64,000 bases of DNA from Tamaricihabitans halophyticus. Lineage in GTDB: Bacteria > Actinomycetota > Actinomycetes > Mycobacteriales > Pseudonocardiaceae. The position numbers and the translations under genes were made by a program. The first letter of the stretch is position 1. Each line of letters opens with the position of its first letter. Below the pieces are notes generated by a model that was not told the DNA's origin, searched no databases, and was given only the letters and a program-made list of their open reading frames with translations. This document shows, in pieces, positions 34,534-42,843 of the stretch. The stretch covers positions 348,207 through 412,206 of the forward strand of contig NZ_SLXQ01000003.1 of assembly GCF_004340875.1 (NCBI RefSeq), read 5' to 3'.

Positions 34534-35058
34534 TCAGTTACTTGCGAATACGCACGCTTCGTCGCCGTTGATTGCACAGTGCGTTTCTTGGATTGTCAAC
34601 GGTGACGAATTCGTCAATGTTGGGCCAATGAATTCGAGTGCACCCTGTAGCCAGCCCTCGAACACATAGCATGACCTGGCGACGTCGCGCCCGGAAATCA
34701 ACGCTGAATGCGCGACCCGGATGCGGCAGTGCCCGGTCTCCTCGTCGAACTCGTCGATGGTGAACTGGCCCCAGCCTCTGCGGGAGAGGCGGTCCAGGTA
34801 GTGCCGCAGTACCGCGGCGCCGGAGAGGTCGAGTCGCGCCGATTCATGCGCGCACCATTGCCGCGCCGAGCGGTTGCCCGAGGCGCGAAACACCTCCATC
34901 GATTCGGCGCCGAGTCGATCTTCAAGTGCGGCCAGGCTGTTCGTGATCAGGTGCTGTGGCACCAGGACCATCGGTAGCCCGTCCACCATCCACCGGCCGG
35001 TGTTGTCCTCCACCTCGACCGGGACCGGCAGTTCCGCTCGCGTCCCGTCGTTTTGCAT
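34534..35058 (-). CDS. V4R-domain (vinyl-4-reductase-like) protein
   Basis: 174 residues. The C-terminal half matches the V4R small-molecule-binding domain: RIRVAHSALISGRDVARSCYVFEGWLQGALE and the closing ETHCAINGDEACVF with Cys residues, as in XylR/BchJ-like proteins. The N-terminal half (DGLPMVLVPQHLITNSLAALEDRLG) is typical of the longer bacterial proteins annotated DUF5943. A ligand or hydrocarbon sensor or small metal-binding role is likely. It is divergent from the GntR regulator. Confidence 0.72.
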   Translation of the reverse strand: MQNDGTRAELPVPVEVEDNTGRWMVDGLPMVLVPQHLITNSLAALEDRLGAESMEVFRASGNRSARQWCAHESARLDLSGAAVLRHYLDRLSRRGWGQFTIDEFDEETGHCRIRVAHSALISGRDVARSCYVFEGWLQGALEFIGPTLTNSSPLTIQETHCAINGDEACVFASN

Positions 35059-35102
35059 GCAGAAATAATACAGAAGGGTGGGCTTGGGTCAAGGGCCGGC
35101 GG

Positions 35103-35114
35103 CTGGCATGCCAG
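35103..35114. promoter_or_regulatory. Perfect palindrome CTGGCATGCCAG before the GntR gene
   Basis: A 12-base perfect palindrome lies 10 bases before the GTG start of the GntR-family gene and 45 bases before the V4R start on the other strand. It is a likely operator for the GntR protein, controlling one or both genes. Confidence 0.6.
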
Positions 35115-35123
35115 GATGGGCAG

Positions 35124-35873
35124 GTGGGACGGCGACAACGAACAGTCATGGACCGGGTCTACGCCGAGATCAAACGGCGGTATATGACCCTGCAGCTCCC
35201 GCCTGGCGAGTGGATCGATGATCTCCAGCTGAGCAAGGAGCTCAGTGTGAGTCGGACGCCGCTGCGCGAGGCACTGTTCCTGCTCGCGTCCGAAGGGCTG
35301 ATCCGTGCGCATCCGGGTGGCGGGTTCACGGCAAGGCCGCTGGACCTGGCCGGGATCAGTGATCTGTTCGAAGCGCATATCGTTACCGCGAAGGCGATCG
35401 CGCGGTTGACCGCGATCCGTGCGGAGCCGGAGGAGATCGCCGAGCTTCGGGAGCGCGAGGCCGCGGTGAACGACGCCATCGCGCGTCGCTCGGCGACGGA
35501 TATCGCCGCCACCAACGCCGCGTTGCACAGCGCGGAGGCGCGGATCGCGCGCAACGAGTACCTTTCCGTGCTCGCCGACCGCATCCACGATGAGGGGCAG
35601 CGCCTTGGCTATCTGGCCTTTGGCGGTGCGGAGCAGTGGAGCCAGCGTCGGCTGGATGACCACTTCGCCAAGGTCAGCAAGGATCACGCGGCGTTGATCG
35701 ACGCCTATGCCGCGCGTGATCCGGATGCGGCCGAACAGGTGGCTTGCGCGCATGTGCGGCTGTTCCGGGAACGCATCCTGCAGTTCGTGGCAAGCAGCGG
35801 CGCGGATGATGTTGATTTCAGCGGCGACGTGCTCACCGCGATGCGGATCAGCCGGGCCGATCTCACTTCTTGA
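35124..35873 (+). CDS. GntR-family (FadR-type) regulator
   Basis: 249 residues from the GTG at 35124, which has AGGA seven bases before it; the ATG at 35148 is the alternative. The winged helix reads LQLPPGEWIDDLQLSKELSVSRTPLREALFLLASEGLI. The effector domain (FCD, helical) has the metal-ligand-type residues ALHSAEARIAR and KDHAALIDAYAARD. FadR-type FCD regulators sense organic acids. It is followed by the 2-oxoacid dehydrogenase gene on the same strand and likely controls it. Confidence 0.9.
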   Translation: MGRRQRTVMDRVYAEIKRRYMTLQLPPGEWIDDLQLSKELSVSRTPLREALFLLASEGLIRAHPGGGFTARPLDLAGISDLFEAHIVTAKAIARLTAIRAEPEEIAELREREAAVNDAIARRSATDIAATNAALHSAEARIARNEYLSVLADRIHDEGQRLGYLAFGGAEQWSQRRLDDHFAKVSKDHAALIDAYAARDPDAAEQVACAHVRLFRERILQFVASSGADDVDFSGDVLTAMRISRADLTS

Positions 35874-35972
35874 GCAACCTCGGCCAGCCTCACGTGATCT
35901 TGCGGCCAGCCGTAGCGATTCGCGGGCTTTCCGGGACTGCGCGTGCGGGTGGTGGCACGGGAAGATTGGGGT

Positions 35973-38123
35973 ATGGCCGAAGAGATCGACGAGCATTTCC
36001 GCCGGGTGATCGGGCAACTGCGTACCGTAGGAAGCAGGGACGCGGGCGAGCCGATCGTGCCTGGTGGGGTGCTTACCGGGGAGCAGGTGCGCCAGCTGTT
36101 CGACGCCCAGCTGGGCAGCCGGCAGCTCGACCTGATGGCGCGCGAACTGGGCAAGGCGAAGGCCGGCTACTACAGCATCGGCTCCTCCGGGCACGAGGGT
36201 AATGCCGGGGTCGCGGCGGCGCTGCGACCGACCGACCCCGCGCTGCTGCACTACCGGTCCGGTGGCTTCTTCCTGGCCCGAGCCGCCCAGGTGGCTGGCA
36301 CCGACCCGCTGCGGGACGTGTTGCGCGGCGTGGTCGCCTCCACCCACGAGCCGATTTCCGGTGGCCGGCACAAAGTGTTCGGGAGCAAGCAACTTGCCGT
36401 GCTGCCGTCGACCTCCACGATCGCCTCGCATCTGCCGCGCGCGGTCGGATTGGCCTTCGGGCTGGATCGCGCCAACCAGGCCGGGCTGCGCCCGGAGTGG
36501 CCAGCCGACGCGATCGTGGTGTGCAGCCTCGGTGATGCCTCGGCAAACCACTCGACTGCCGTCGGTGCGATCAATTCGGCATTGCACTGCGCTTATCAGG
36601 GCGTTTCCATGCCGCTGCTGATTGTCTGCGAGGACAACGGTATCGGCATCAGCGTGCGTACCCCCGGCGGGTGGATCGAGCACAGTTACGCGCAGCGCCA
36701 AGGTTTGCCGTACTTCGATGCGGACGGCTCTGATCTACTGTCCACAGTAGAGACAACGCGGGATGCGGCGGATTTCGTTCGTACCAACAGAAAACCGGCG
36801 TTCCTGCGGTTGCGCACGGTTCGCCTGATGGGCCATGCCGGCTCCGATCTTGAGCAGGGCTATCGCAGCCGGTCGGAGATCACCGCGGACTACCCGAAGG
36901 ACCCGGTACTCGCCACCGCGCGACTGCTCGTCGAATCCGGCGTATGCACGCCGGACGAGATTCTTGCCGCGTACGCGGATAAGCACGCCGAGGTAAGCCG
37001 GATAAGTACGCAGGTGCAAACCGAGCCCCGGTTCGCCGCCACCGACGAGGTGACCGCCGCGATCCCGCCACTGCCAGCCACGCCCAGCAGTTCCGCCACG
37101 CCGGCCGAGGTCGCTGGAGATCCGGTAACCCTTGCCCAAGCGATCAACCACACGCTTGGCGAACAGCTCGCCGCCGCCGAGGATGTACTGGTATTCGGCG
37201 AGGACGTCGCCCGTAAGGGCGGCGTGTACGGCGTGACCAAGGGCCTGCAGCGGGCCTCCGGCGCCACCCGAGTCTTCGATACCTTGCTGGACGAGCAGAC
37301 GGTGCTTGGCACCGCGCTCGGTGCGGGGCTGTGTGGGTTCCTGCCGATCCCGGAGATCCAGTATCTGGCCTATGTGCACAATGCCATCGACCAGATCCGA
37401 GGCGAGGCGGCGACAATGGGGTTCTTCTCCGCCGGGCAGTACCGCAATCCCATGGTGGTGCGGATCGCCGGTTACGCCTACCAGAAGGGTTTTGGCGGGC
37501 ACTTCCACAACGACAACTCGGTGGCCGCGCTGCGCGATATCCCTGGCGTGCTCGTCGCATCGCCGAGCAGGGCGGACGACGCGGCGGGGATGCTGCGCGG
37601 TTGTGTTGCCGCTGCCCGGGAGCAGGGCAGGGTCGTGGTGTACCTGGAGCCGATCGCGCTCTACCACACCAGGGACCTGCACGAGGCCGGCGACGAGCAG
37701 TGGCTGGCCCCGGTCGGCACCGCGAGCATTCCGGTGGGTAGCGCGCGAACCTATGGCACGGGTACGGATCTGACCCTGGTCAGCTTCGGCAACGGGGTCC
37801 CGATGAGCCTGCGGGTGCTACGCCGGCTCGCCGATCGCGGGATCAACGGGCGAGTGCTCGACCTGCGCTGGCTGGCCCCGCTGCCAGTGACTGATCTGCT
37901 CGCCGCCGCAGGCGCCAGCGGGCGCGTGCTGGTGGTGGACGAGACGCGGCAGTCCGGCGGGGTGTCCGAATCGGTGTTCGCCGCGCTTGTCGATCACGGG
38001 TTCACCGGCACGATGCGCAGGGTGACCAGTACGGACAGTTTCGTGCCGCTCGGCCCGGCCACCGAGCAGGTGCTCCTTGGCGAACCGGAGATCGAGAAAG
38101 CCGCACTCGACCTGCTCAGCTGA
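35973..38123 (+). CDS. Fused alpha-beta 2-oxoacid dehydrogenase E1 (thiamine-dependent)
   Basis: 716 residues from the ATG at 35973 (a GTG 30 bases upstream is also in frame). The first half is an E1-alpha domain with the thiamine-diphosphate site GDASANHSTAVGAINSAL ending in CEDNGIGISV. A linker near 350-385 joins it to an E1-beta domain starting TLAQAINHTLGEQLAAAEDVLVFGEDVARKGG. Branched-chain or acetoin-type enzymes have this architecture as two chains; the fused form is seen in some actinobacteria. No E2 or E3 gene is nearby, so it must share those or act alone. The substrate is unknown. Expression is probably under the GntR regulator. Confidence 0.9.
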   Translation: MAEEIDEHFRRVIGQLRTVGSRDAGEPIVPGGVLTGEQVRQLFDAQLGSRQLDLMARELGKAKAGYYSIGSSGHEGNAGVAAALRPTDPALLHYRSGGFFLARAAQVAGTDPLRDVLRGVVASTHEPISGGRHKVFGSKQLAVLPSTSTIASHLPRAVGLAFGLDRANQAGLRPEWPADAIVVCSLGDASANHSTAVGAINSALHCAYQGVSMPLLIVCEDNGIGISVRTPGGWIEHSYAQRQGLPYFDADGSDLLSTVETTRDAADFVRTNRKPAFLRLRTVRLMGHAGSDLEQGYRSRSEITADYPKDPVLATARLLVESGVCTPDEILAAYADKHAEVSRISTQVQTEPRFAATDEVTAAIPPLPATPSSSATPAEVAGDPVTLAQAINHTLGEQLAAAEDVLVFGEDVARKGGVYGVTKGLQRASGATRVFDTLLDEQTVLGTALGAGLCGFLPIPEIQYLAYVHNAIDQIRGEAATMGFFSAGQYRNPMVVRIAGYAYQKGFGGHFHNDNSVAALRDIPGVLVASPSRADDAAGMLRGCVAAAREQGRVVVYLEPIALYHTRDLHEAGDEQWLAPVGTASIPVGSARTYGTGTDLTLVSFGNGVPMSLRVLRRLADRGINGRVLDLRWLAPLPVTDLLAAAGASGRVLVVDETRQSGGVSESVFAALVDHGFTGTMRRVTSTDSFVPLGPATEQVLLGEPEIEKAALDLLS

Positions 38124-38125
38124 CT

Positions 38126-38151
38126 CCGCGTAGCCGCGTTCTTTAGCGGGG
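38126..38151. repeat. GCGTTCTTTA-family element, copy E
   Basis: CCGCGTAGCCGCGTTCTTTA followed by GCGGGG lies between the convergent stops of the E1 gene (38123) and pxpC (38143) and overlaps the latter. Outer CCGCG and inner TAGC/GCGG parts can form a short stem. It is probably a terminator element. Confidence 0.6.
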
Positions 38152-39000
38152 TTGGAAGTGGATGATGCTGCCTGGACGGGCCTGGGCAAGCGCGGGGAGC
38201 GCGGTGGCGTCGACAACACCGATAACCGGGTAACCGCCCGTGGTCGGATGGTCGGCGAGGAAGATCACCGGCTGGCCGTTCGGTGGCACCTGCACCGCCC
38301 CGGTACGCACCGGCTCGCTTGGCAGCTGCGTCTCGCAGTCGAGTTGCCGTAGCGGTTCCCCGGACAACCGCAGCCCGACGCGGTTGCTCTGCGCCGTCAC
38401 CGACCAGTCGTGCCCGGTCAGCTGCCCGGCCGGATCGCTGAACCAGTCGTCACGCGGGCCGAGCAGCAGGTCAACCACGAGCCGGCCGGGGATCGACGGA
38501 TAGGGCAGCTGGTCAACGCCGCTCGGCGGGCCCGTAGCCGCACCGAGCGCCAGCACATCTCCGGCACGCACCGGGGCGGGGCCGAGCCCGGACAGGACAT
38601 CGGTTGCCAGGCTGCCGAGCTCCGGCTGCGCGGCCACGCCACCACCGACCGCCAGGTAGTTACGCAACCCGTGCCCCGGCGCGCCCACACTGAGCTCGGC
38701 GCCAGCCGCCAGATGCAGCGGGGTATGGGTGTCCACGGCGCGCCCAGCCATGCGCACCGGCACATCCGGTCCGGTGATCGCCACCGTGCAGGAACACTCG
38801 GCGCGCAACCGGACCCCGCCGAGCAGCGCCTCGAGGCCCGCAGCGTTCTCGGCGTTGCCGACCAGCCGGTTCGCCAGCCGCAGCGCAGGCTGATCCAGCG
38901 CGCCCGAGGGCGGCACCCCGAGATGCGCATACCCCGGCCGGCCGAGATCCTGCACAAGTAGTTGTGCCCCGGTCGCCAGCACGGTCAGCGCGCGCCTCAT
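38143..39000 (-). CDS. pxpC: 5-oxoprolinase subunit C / KipA-like carboxyltransferase-fold protein
   Basis: 285 residues from the ATG at 38998-39000. It begins LTVLATGAQLLVQDLGRPGYAHLGVPPSGALDQPALRLAN, the PxpC/KipA start, followed by CTVAITGPDVPV and NYLAVGGGVAAQPELGS, and ends with the PVIFLADHPTTGGYPVIGVVD segment. With PxpA and PxpB it hydrolyses 5-oxoproline using ATP. PxpB is directly upstream in the operon, while no pxpA is present in the window. Confidence 0.92.
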   Translation of the reverse strand: MRRALTVLATGAQLLVQDLGRPGYAHLGVPPSGALDQPALRLANRLVGNAENAAGLEALLGGVRLRAECSCTVAITGPDVPVRMAGRAVDTHTPLHLAAGAELSVGAPGHGLRNYLAVGGGVAAQPELGSLATDVLSGLGPAPVRAGDVLALGAATGPPSGVDQLPYPSIPGRLVVDLLLGPRDDWFSDPAGQLTGHDWSVTAQSNRVGLRLSGEPLRQLDCETQLPSEPVRTGAVQVPPNGQPVIFLADHPTTGGYPVIGVVDATALPALAQARPGSIIHFQPR

Positions 39001-39623
39001 CGAACGACCTCGAAGCGCACCCGATCGCCGGGAGAAAGCAGCGCGGGCGGTTCCCTGCGCGGATCGAAAAGCGGTGCCGCGCAACTACCGATCAGCCGCC
39101 AGCCGCCCGGCGAGCTACCCGGATATATCGCGCTGAACTCGCCGGCCACGCCAACCGCACCGGCCGGCACCGAGGTACGCGGCGACTCCAACCGAGGCTG
39201 CTGTAGCAGCGGATGTAACCCGCTGAGGTAGCCGAATCCCGGCGCGAAACCGCAGAACGCCACCGTGTACAGCGAATCCGCGTGCAGCGCCACAACCTCC
39301 GAAGTGGATACACCGGCGGTTCGGGCGACCAGCTCGAGATCCGGCCCGTCATAGCGGACTGCCAACGTTAGCTCGCGCGAGTCGCGCGCGGGCGGATCGG
39401 TCAGGTCAGCCTCGCTGAGTAGTTCCCTGATCGTGTCCAGACCACGGGAACCCGGCTGGACGACGGCGAGCAGCGTGCGGGCGCCCGGCAGCAACTCGGC
39501 CAGTTCCGGCAGCGCGCCGCGCTCGGCGGCAGCGGTGAGCAGCGCTCGCGCGGCATCCACTTCGGACAGCTCGCGGAATTCGGCGAGCAGACCGTCCTGG
39601 CCGCAACGGCGGAACTCAACCAA
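38997..39623 (-). CDS. pxpB: 5-oxoprolinase subunit B / KipI-like protein
   Basis: 208 residues from a TTG at 39621-39623 that overlaps the nitrobindin stop codon; no ATG or GTG gives a suitable start in the family region. Signatures are VAFCGFAPGFGYLSGL, RTSVPAGAVGVAGEFSAIYPGSSPGGWRLIG and SPGDRVRFEVV. It overlaps pxpC by four bases and forms the second part of the 5-oxoprolinase complex. The TTG start and overlap suggest translational coupling to the upstream gene. Confidence 0.87.
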   Translation of the reverse strand: MVEFRRCGQDGLLAEFRELSEVDAARALLTAAAERGALPELAELLPGARTLLAVVQPGSRGLDTIRELLSEADLTDPPARDSRELTLAVRYDGPDLELVARTAGVSTSEVVALHADSLYTVAFCGFAPGFGYLSGLHPLLQQPRLESPRTSVPAGAVGVAGEFSAIYPGSSPGGWRLIGSCAAPLFDPRREPPALLSPGDRVRFEVVR

Positions 39624-40275
39624 CGACGCGGGTGAGGTATGCCGAGGTGTGTGGCTGCATCGGTTGCCCCTGCATGGCGCGCTCCTCGACATAGGCGAGA
39701 TCGCCGTTGCCGACCAGGCCATAGAGGCGTTTGGCCGCGTTCACGTCCTTGGCGCTTCCGGTGCGCATGACCATATCGGTGGCCAGCTCCCAGGACGTCT
39801 GTCCCTTCGGCTGGCCGTAGAAGATCTCCACGATGCCACTGGAATGGGTAAGCAGCAGCTCGAGCGTGTCGTCCGCTGGCTGTGGGCGCCACCAGCCCAT
39901 TTCGCGCGCCGCCGGTCGGATCACCTCGCCAGCGTCGTCCAGTAGCCACGACCTGGCCTCGTAGTACACGAACGGACGACCGTCGTGCGCGAAAGTGATC
40001 TGCTGACCGAACTTGAACGGCCCGTCAATGGTCGGGTAGACAACTTCGCCCTCGCCGCGCCACACACCGATCAGCGGGAGCAGCGCAAGGCAGGCATCGT
40101 TGAGGTTCGGCCCCTCGCGCAGGTTCGCCGTATCGTCGGCGATCGGCAGGTCGGCGAACTGCGGCAGGTTGCGGTCGCGAGTCGACTCGGCCCGTTCGGC
40201 CGCAGCGGCGATCGCGGCGTCCCCGCTGGTGAGTGGCGGTGACGGGGTGGTGGGTCCGTCCTGGTCGGCAGTCAT
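39616..40275 (-). CDS. Nitrobindin-like heme-binding FABP-fold protein (Rv0813c-like)
   Basis: 219 residues. After an acidic head, the fatty-acid-binding-protein-like barrel of the nitrobindin family starts at LIGVWRGEGEVVYP (GxWxGxG motif). GWWRPQPADDTLELLLTHSSGIVEIFYG follows, and near the end MQPHTSAYLTRV has the His that ligates heme iron in this family. Members isomerise peroxynitrite to nitrate. It lies where Rv0813c lies in mycobacteria, beside sulfur-transfer genes. Confidence 0.9.
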   Translation of the reverse strand: MTADQDGPTTPSPPLTSGDAAIAAAAERAESTRDRNLPQFADLPIADDTANLREGPNLNDACLALLPLIGVWRGEGEVVYPTIDGPFKFGQQITFAHDGRPFVYYEARSWLLDDAGEVIRPAAREMGWWRPQPADDTLELLLTHSSGIVEIFYGQPKGQTSWELATDMVMRTGSAKDVNAAKRLYGLVGNGDLAYVEERAMQGQPMQPHTSAYLTRVVG

Positions 40276-40298
40276 CGGCTCACTAAAACACGTCGAAG

Positions 40299-40391
40299 TC
40301 AGTCTGTGTACAACCGGTACACCACGTAGACGGCGAACCAGGTGGTAAGCAAACCCACCACGATCAACAGTGCGGTAAAGAAGATCTCCAC
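40299..40391 (-). CDS. Small one-helix membrane protein
   Basis: 30 residues from a GTG at 40389-40391, or 41 from the GTG at 40422-40424. It consists of a short head, a single hydrophobic helix (FFTALLIVVGLLTTWFAVYVV) and the tail YRLYTD. There is no clear Shine-Dalgarno, but the composition is typical of a real membrane segment rather than of a shadow frame. An in-frame extension upstream would run through a terminator hairpin and is unlikely. The function is unknown. Confidence 0.45.
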   Translation of the reverse strand: MEIFFTALLIVVGLLTTWFAVYVVYRLYTD

Positions 40392-40462
40392 ACCGTCAAG
40401 GATATCCGGCGCCGCCCGGATCACCGAGCCGGCCAGCCGGTGACCCGCCTCATGAAATGCGA

Positions 40463-40498
40463 AACGGGTGCCACCGGACTCGCTCGGTGGCACCCGTT
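40463..40498 (-). terminator. Perfect 14-bp terminator after the DUF1416 gene
   Basis: AACGGGTGCCACCG (40463-40476) and CGGTGGCACCCGTT (40485-40498) pair perfectly around an 8-base loop, 9 bases beyond the DUF1416 stop. It separates the sulfurtransferase pair from the nitrobindin and pxp genes. Confidence 0.8.
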
Positions 40499-40507
40499 CT
40501 CGGCTGG

Positions 40508-40813
40508 TTAGGCGACCGCGATCGCTACCTGGTGTAGGCCGGGGCCCTCCGCCCGCACCGAGGCCTCACCGTTGCCGGTGCGGTGCAGGGCACGCACGGT
40601 CCAGCTGCCCGGCGCGGCGTAGAAGCGGAAATCTCCGCCAGCCGAAGCCTGCACCTCGCCGGCGAAATCGCCGTCGGCATTGAGCAGCCGGACGTAGGCA
40701 CCGCCAACCGGCGCCTGGCCGGCGAGCACCTTGCCCGCGACAACTACCTGGTCCCCGGTGTCCTCGCCGGCCACCACGGCGGCCTGGGCGGGTGCGCCGC
40801 AACCATCAGCCAT
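40508..40813 (-). CDS. DUF1416 (SseC-like) protein
   Basis: 101 residues from the ATG at 40811-40813, chosen because GGGAG is correctly spaced for it and too close for the ATG at 40819. It opens MADGCGAPAQ, then a beta-rich Ig/carboxypeptidase-regulatory-like part (VVVAGKVLAGQAPVGGAYVRLLNADGDFAGEVQASAGG, FRFYAAPGSWTVRAL). The family accompanies CysA/SseA-type sulfurtransferases in actinobacteria (sseC2 with cysA2 in mycobacteria), as here. The single conserved Cys may carry sulfur; the role is unproven. Confidence 0.87.
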   Translation of the reverse strand: MADGCGAPAQAAVVAGEDTGDQVVVAGKVLAGQAPVGGAYVRLLNADGDFAGEVQASAGGDFRFYAAPGSWTVRALHRTGNGEASVRAEGPGLHQVAIAVA

Positions 40814-40815
40814 GA

Positions 40816-41655
40816 TCATGCTCCCGTTCCGGTCTCGACCGGCACGCCCACCAGGGAGCCGTACTCGGTCCAGGACCCGTCGTAGTTCTTCACATCGGAC
40901 AATCCGAGCAGCTCGTGCAGGGCGAACCAGGTGTGCGAGGAGCGCTCGCCGATCCGGCAGTAGGCGATGGTGGCCTTACCGCTGTCCAGCCCGGCCTCCT
41001 GGTAGAGCTCGCGCAGCTCGTCATCCGACTTGAAGGTGCCGTCCTCGTTGGCCGCCTTCGCCCACGGCACGTTCAGCGCACTCGGCACGTGCCCGGCGCG
41101 CTGCGCGGATTCCTGCGGCAGGTGCGCGGGCGCAAGCAGCTTGCCGGTGAACTCGTCTGGCGAGCGCACGTCCACCAGGTTCTTGGTGTTGATCGCGTCG
41201 ACAACCTCATCGCGGAAGGCACGCAGGCTCAGATCCTGGTCCTTGGCGGTGTAGTTGGTGGCTGCCCGCTTCACCTCGTCGGTGGACAGCGCGCGGCCGT
41301 CGAGCTCCCACTTCTTGCGGCCACCGTCGAGCAGCCGCACGTTCTGGTGGCCGTACAGCTTGAAGTACCAGTACGCGTAGGCGGCGAACCAGTTGTTGTT
41401 GCCGCCGTACAGGATGACCTGGTCGTCGTTCGAAATGCCCTTCTCGGAGAGCAGCTTCTCGAAGCCGGCCTTGTCGACGAAGTCGCGGCGCACCGGGTCC
41501 TGCAGGTCGGTCCGCCAGTCGATCTTCACGGCGCCCGGGATGTGGCCGGTGTCGTAGGCACTGGTGTCCTCATCGACCTCCGCGAACACCACCCCGTCGG
41601 CTTCCAGGTTCTGCTCTGCCCACTCGGTCGAGACCAGCACGTCTTCGCGGCTCAT
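40816..41655 (-). CDS. Thiosulfate sulfurtransferase (rhodanese, SseA/CysA2-like)
   Basis: 279 residues from the ATG at 41653-41655. It has two rhodanese domains: the first (about 1-125) with DTGHIPGAVKIDWRTDLQ, the second with NLVDVRSPDEFTGK and the active loop AYCRIGERSSHTWF, whose Cys carries the persulfide. It transfers sulfane sulfur from thiosulfate to thiophilic acceptors. It is followed by DUF1416 three bases downstream, the same pairing as cysA2-sseC2 in mycobacteria. Confidence 0.92.
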   Translation of the reverse strand: MSREDVLVSTEWAEQNLEADGVVFAEVDEDTSAYDTGHIPGAVKIDWRTDLQDPVRRDFVDKAGFEKLLSEKGISNDDQVILYGGNNNWFAAYAYWYFKLYGHQNVRLLDGGRKKWELDGRALSTDEVKRAATNYTAKDQDLSLRAFRDEVVDAINTKNLVDVRSPDEFTGKLLAPAHLPQESAQRAGHVPSALNVPWAKAANEDGTFKSDDELRELYQEAGLDSGKATIAYCRIGERSSHTWFALHELLGLSDVKNYDGSWTEYGSLVGVPVETGTGA

Positions 41656-41698
41656 GGAGCGGCTCTCACTTTCTTTCGTCACTTCATGCGGACAACAC

Positions 41699-42163
41699 TC
41701 AATGCGCCGTACGGCCACCGAACTGGCCAAGGCGCCGAACCAACAGATATGCCTCGCAGCCGAGGCAAAGACCGAACGCGGCGTTCAGGAACGCCGCGAG
41801 CAGTGCCGCCGCGGTGGCGACGGCACCAAGCGCGACGACACCGGTGGCGAAACCCACCGTGCCGACGGCCGCGAACACAAAGCCGACCAGCTGCGCGAAG
41901 CGCACCGGCGCGACCTCTTCCCATTCGCTGGTCGGCCGCAACCGCGGCGCGACCAGCCGGCGATAGAGCACCCCATACGGGGCAAAGCCTGGACCGGCGA
42001 AGGCGCCGATCGCGAACACTGCGGTCTGCGCGAGCAGCACCGGCCACCATTCGGTGACCAGTACGACGCCGAGCACCACGGTGGTCAGCCACGCCGCGAA
42101 GCGTGGCCCACGTGGATCGATGGAATGCGAAGCACTGGCATTCGCTGGTTCGCCAGTAGTCAT
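41699..42163 (-). CDS. DUF4395 membrane protein
   Basis: 154 residues with four hydrophobic helices (about 22-42, 45-60, 85-110 and 112-140). Family marks are IDPRGPRFAAW at the start, GAFAGPGFAPYGVLYRRLVAPRL and NAAFGLCLGCEAYLL. Members are found with thioredoxin-like and sulfurtransferase genes in actinobacteria; the conserved CLGCE pair may handle sulfur at the membrane. This is inference. Confidence 0.87.
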   Translation of the reverse strand: MTTGEPANASASHSIDPRGPRFAAWLTTVVLGVVLVTEWWPVLLAQTAVFAIGAFAGPGFAPYGVLYRRLVAPRLRPTSEWEEVAPVRFAQLVGFVFAAVGTVGFATGVVALGAVATAAALLAAFLNAAFGLCLGCEAYLLVRRLGQFGGRTAH

Positions 42164-42400
42164 GTCACCTCCTGACCTAGCTCACGGGCTGGCATGGGTG
42201 CGGCGATACTGCGAGAAGCGCAGGTGAACGGGTAGTACCTGATCCGCCGCGGTCAGCGCGCTGCTGGACAAAGGCTGCTTCGCACGCGGCAGAGGTCTAC
42301 CGCGCGGCGCCTAGTCAGCAAGGTGTACACGAGAGCGAGAGTACCGGCTTGCTCCCTGTATGTGGGAATACGTCCAAACGGTGAGATTATTCAACTGGGA

Positions 42401-42829
42401 TTACTCAACTGGGCTGGTCCCGCCGCGCGCCGCCCGCAGGTCGGACAGCTTGGGCACCCCGCTGATGCGCAGTATTTCTGCGCCCGCCTGGTCGAATCCG
42501 ATGGTCGTGGGCGTGCGGTGCACTCCGAGCTGGCTGGCCAGCTCGGGGCGTTCGGTCACATCCAGCTCGACATGCCGCACACCCGAGGCGGTCGCGGCGA
42601 ACTGCTCGTAAACCGCCCGGGCCTGCCGGCAGGGCGCGCAGAACGTGCTGGACAACTGCACCAGGGTGAGCTCGGCCGCCGGATCGAGCAGTTCACGAAC
42701 CGGCGCGGGCAGTGTCGGGGCGGTGCGCGCCTGCTGGGTGGCGCGGATCCGCCCGTTGCGGGCGCGGGCGAGCAGGCCGAGCAGTAATCCACCGGCCAGT
42801 GTGCCGAGTAGGACCCACCATCCGACCAT
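42401..42829 (-). CDS. thiX: Membrane-anchored thioredoxin-like protein
   Basis: 142 residues. An N-terminal anchor (WWVLLGTLAGGLLLGLLARA) is followed by a thioredoxin fold with the redox motif FCAPCRQAR, then VELDVTERPELASQLGV and RTPTTIGFD, in which the cis-Pro is the first Pro after Thr. The position matches thiX (Rv0816c), next to the sulfurtransferase genes. The last 9 bases of the gene share ACTCAACTGGG with a copy 12 bases downstream; the 42164-42400 gap holds the promoter of the upstream gene and no gene. Confidence 0.88.
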   Translation of the reverse strand: MVGWWVLLGTLAGGLLLGLLARARNGRIRATQQARTAPTLPAPVRELLDPAAELTLVQLSSTFCAPCRQARAVYEQFAATASGVRHVELDVTERPELASQLGVHRTPTTIGFDQAGAEILRISGVPKLSDLRAARGGTSPVE

Positions 42830-42843
42830 CGCCAGCGCCTCCG

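Noticed and set aside
40392..40493. Longer start for the small membrane protein (MPPSESGG and on)
   Set aside because: That extension runs through the DUF1416 terminator hairpin and has no ribosome site.
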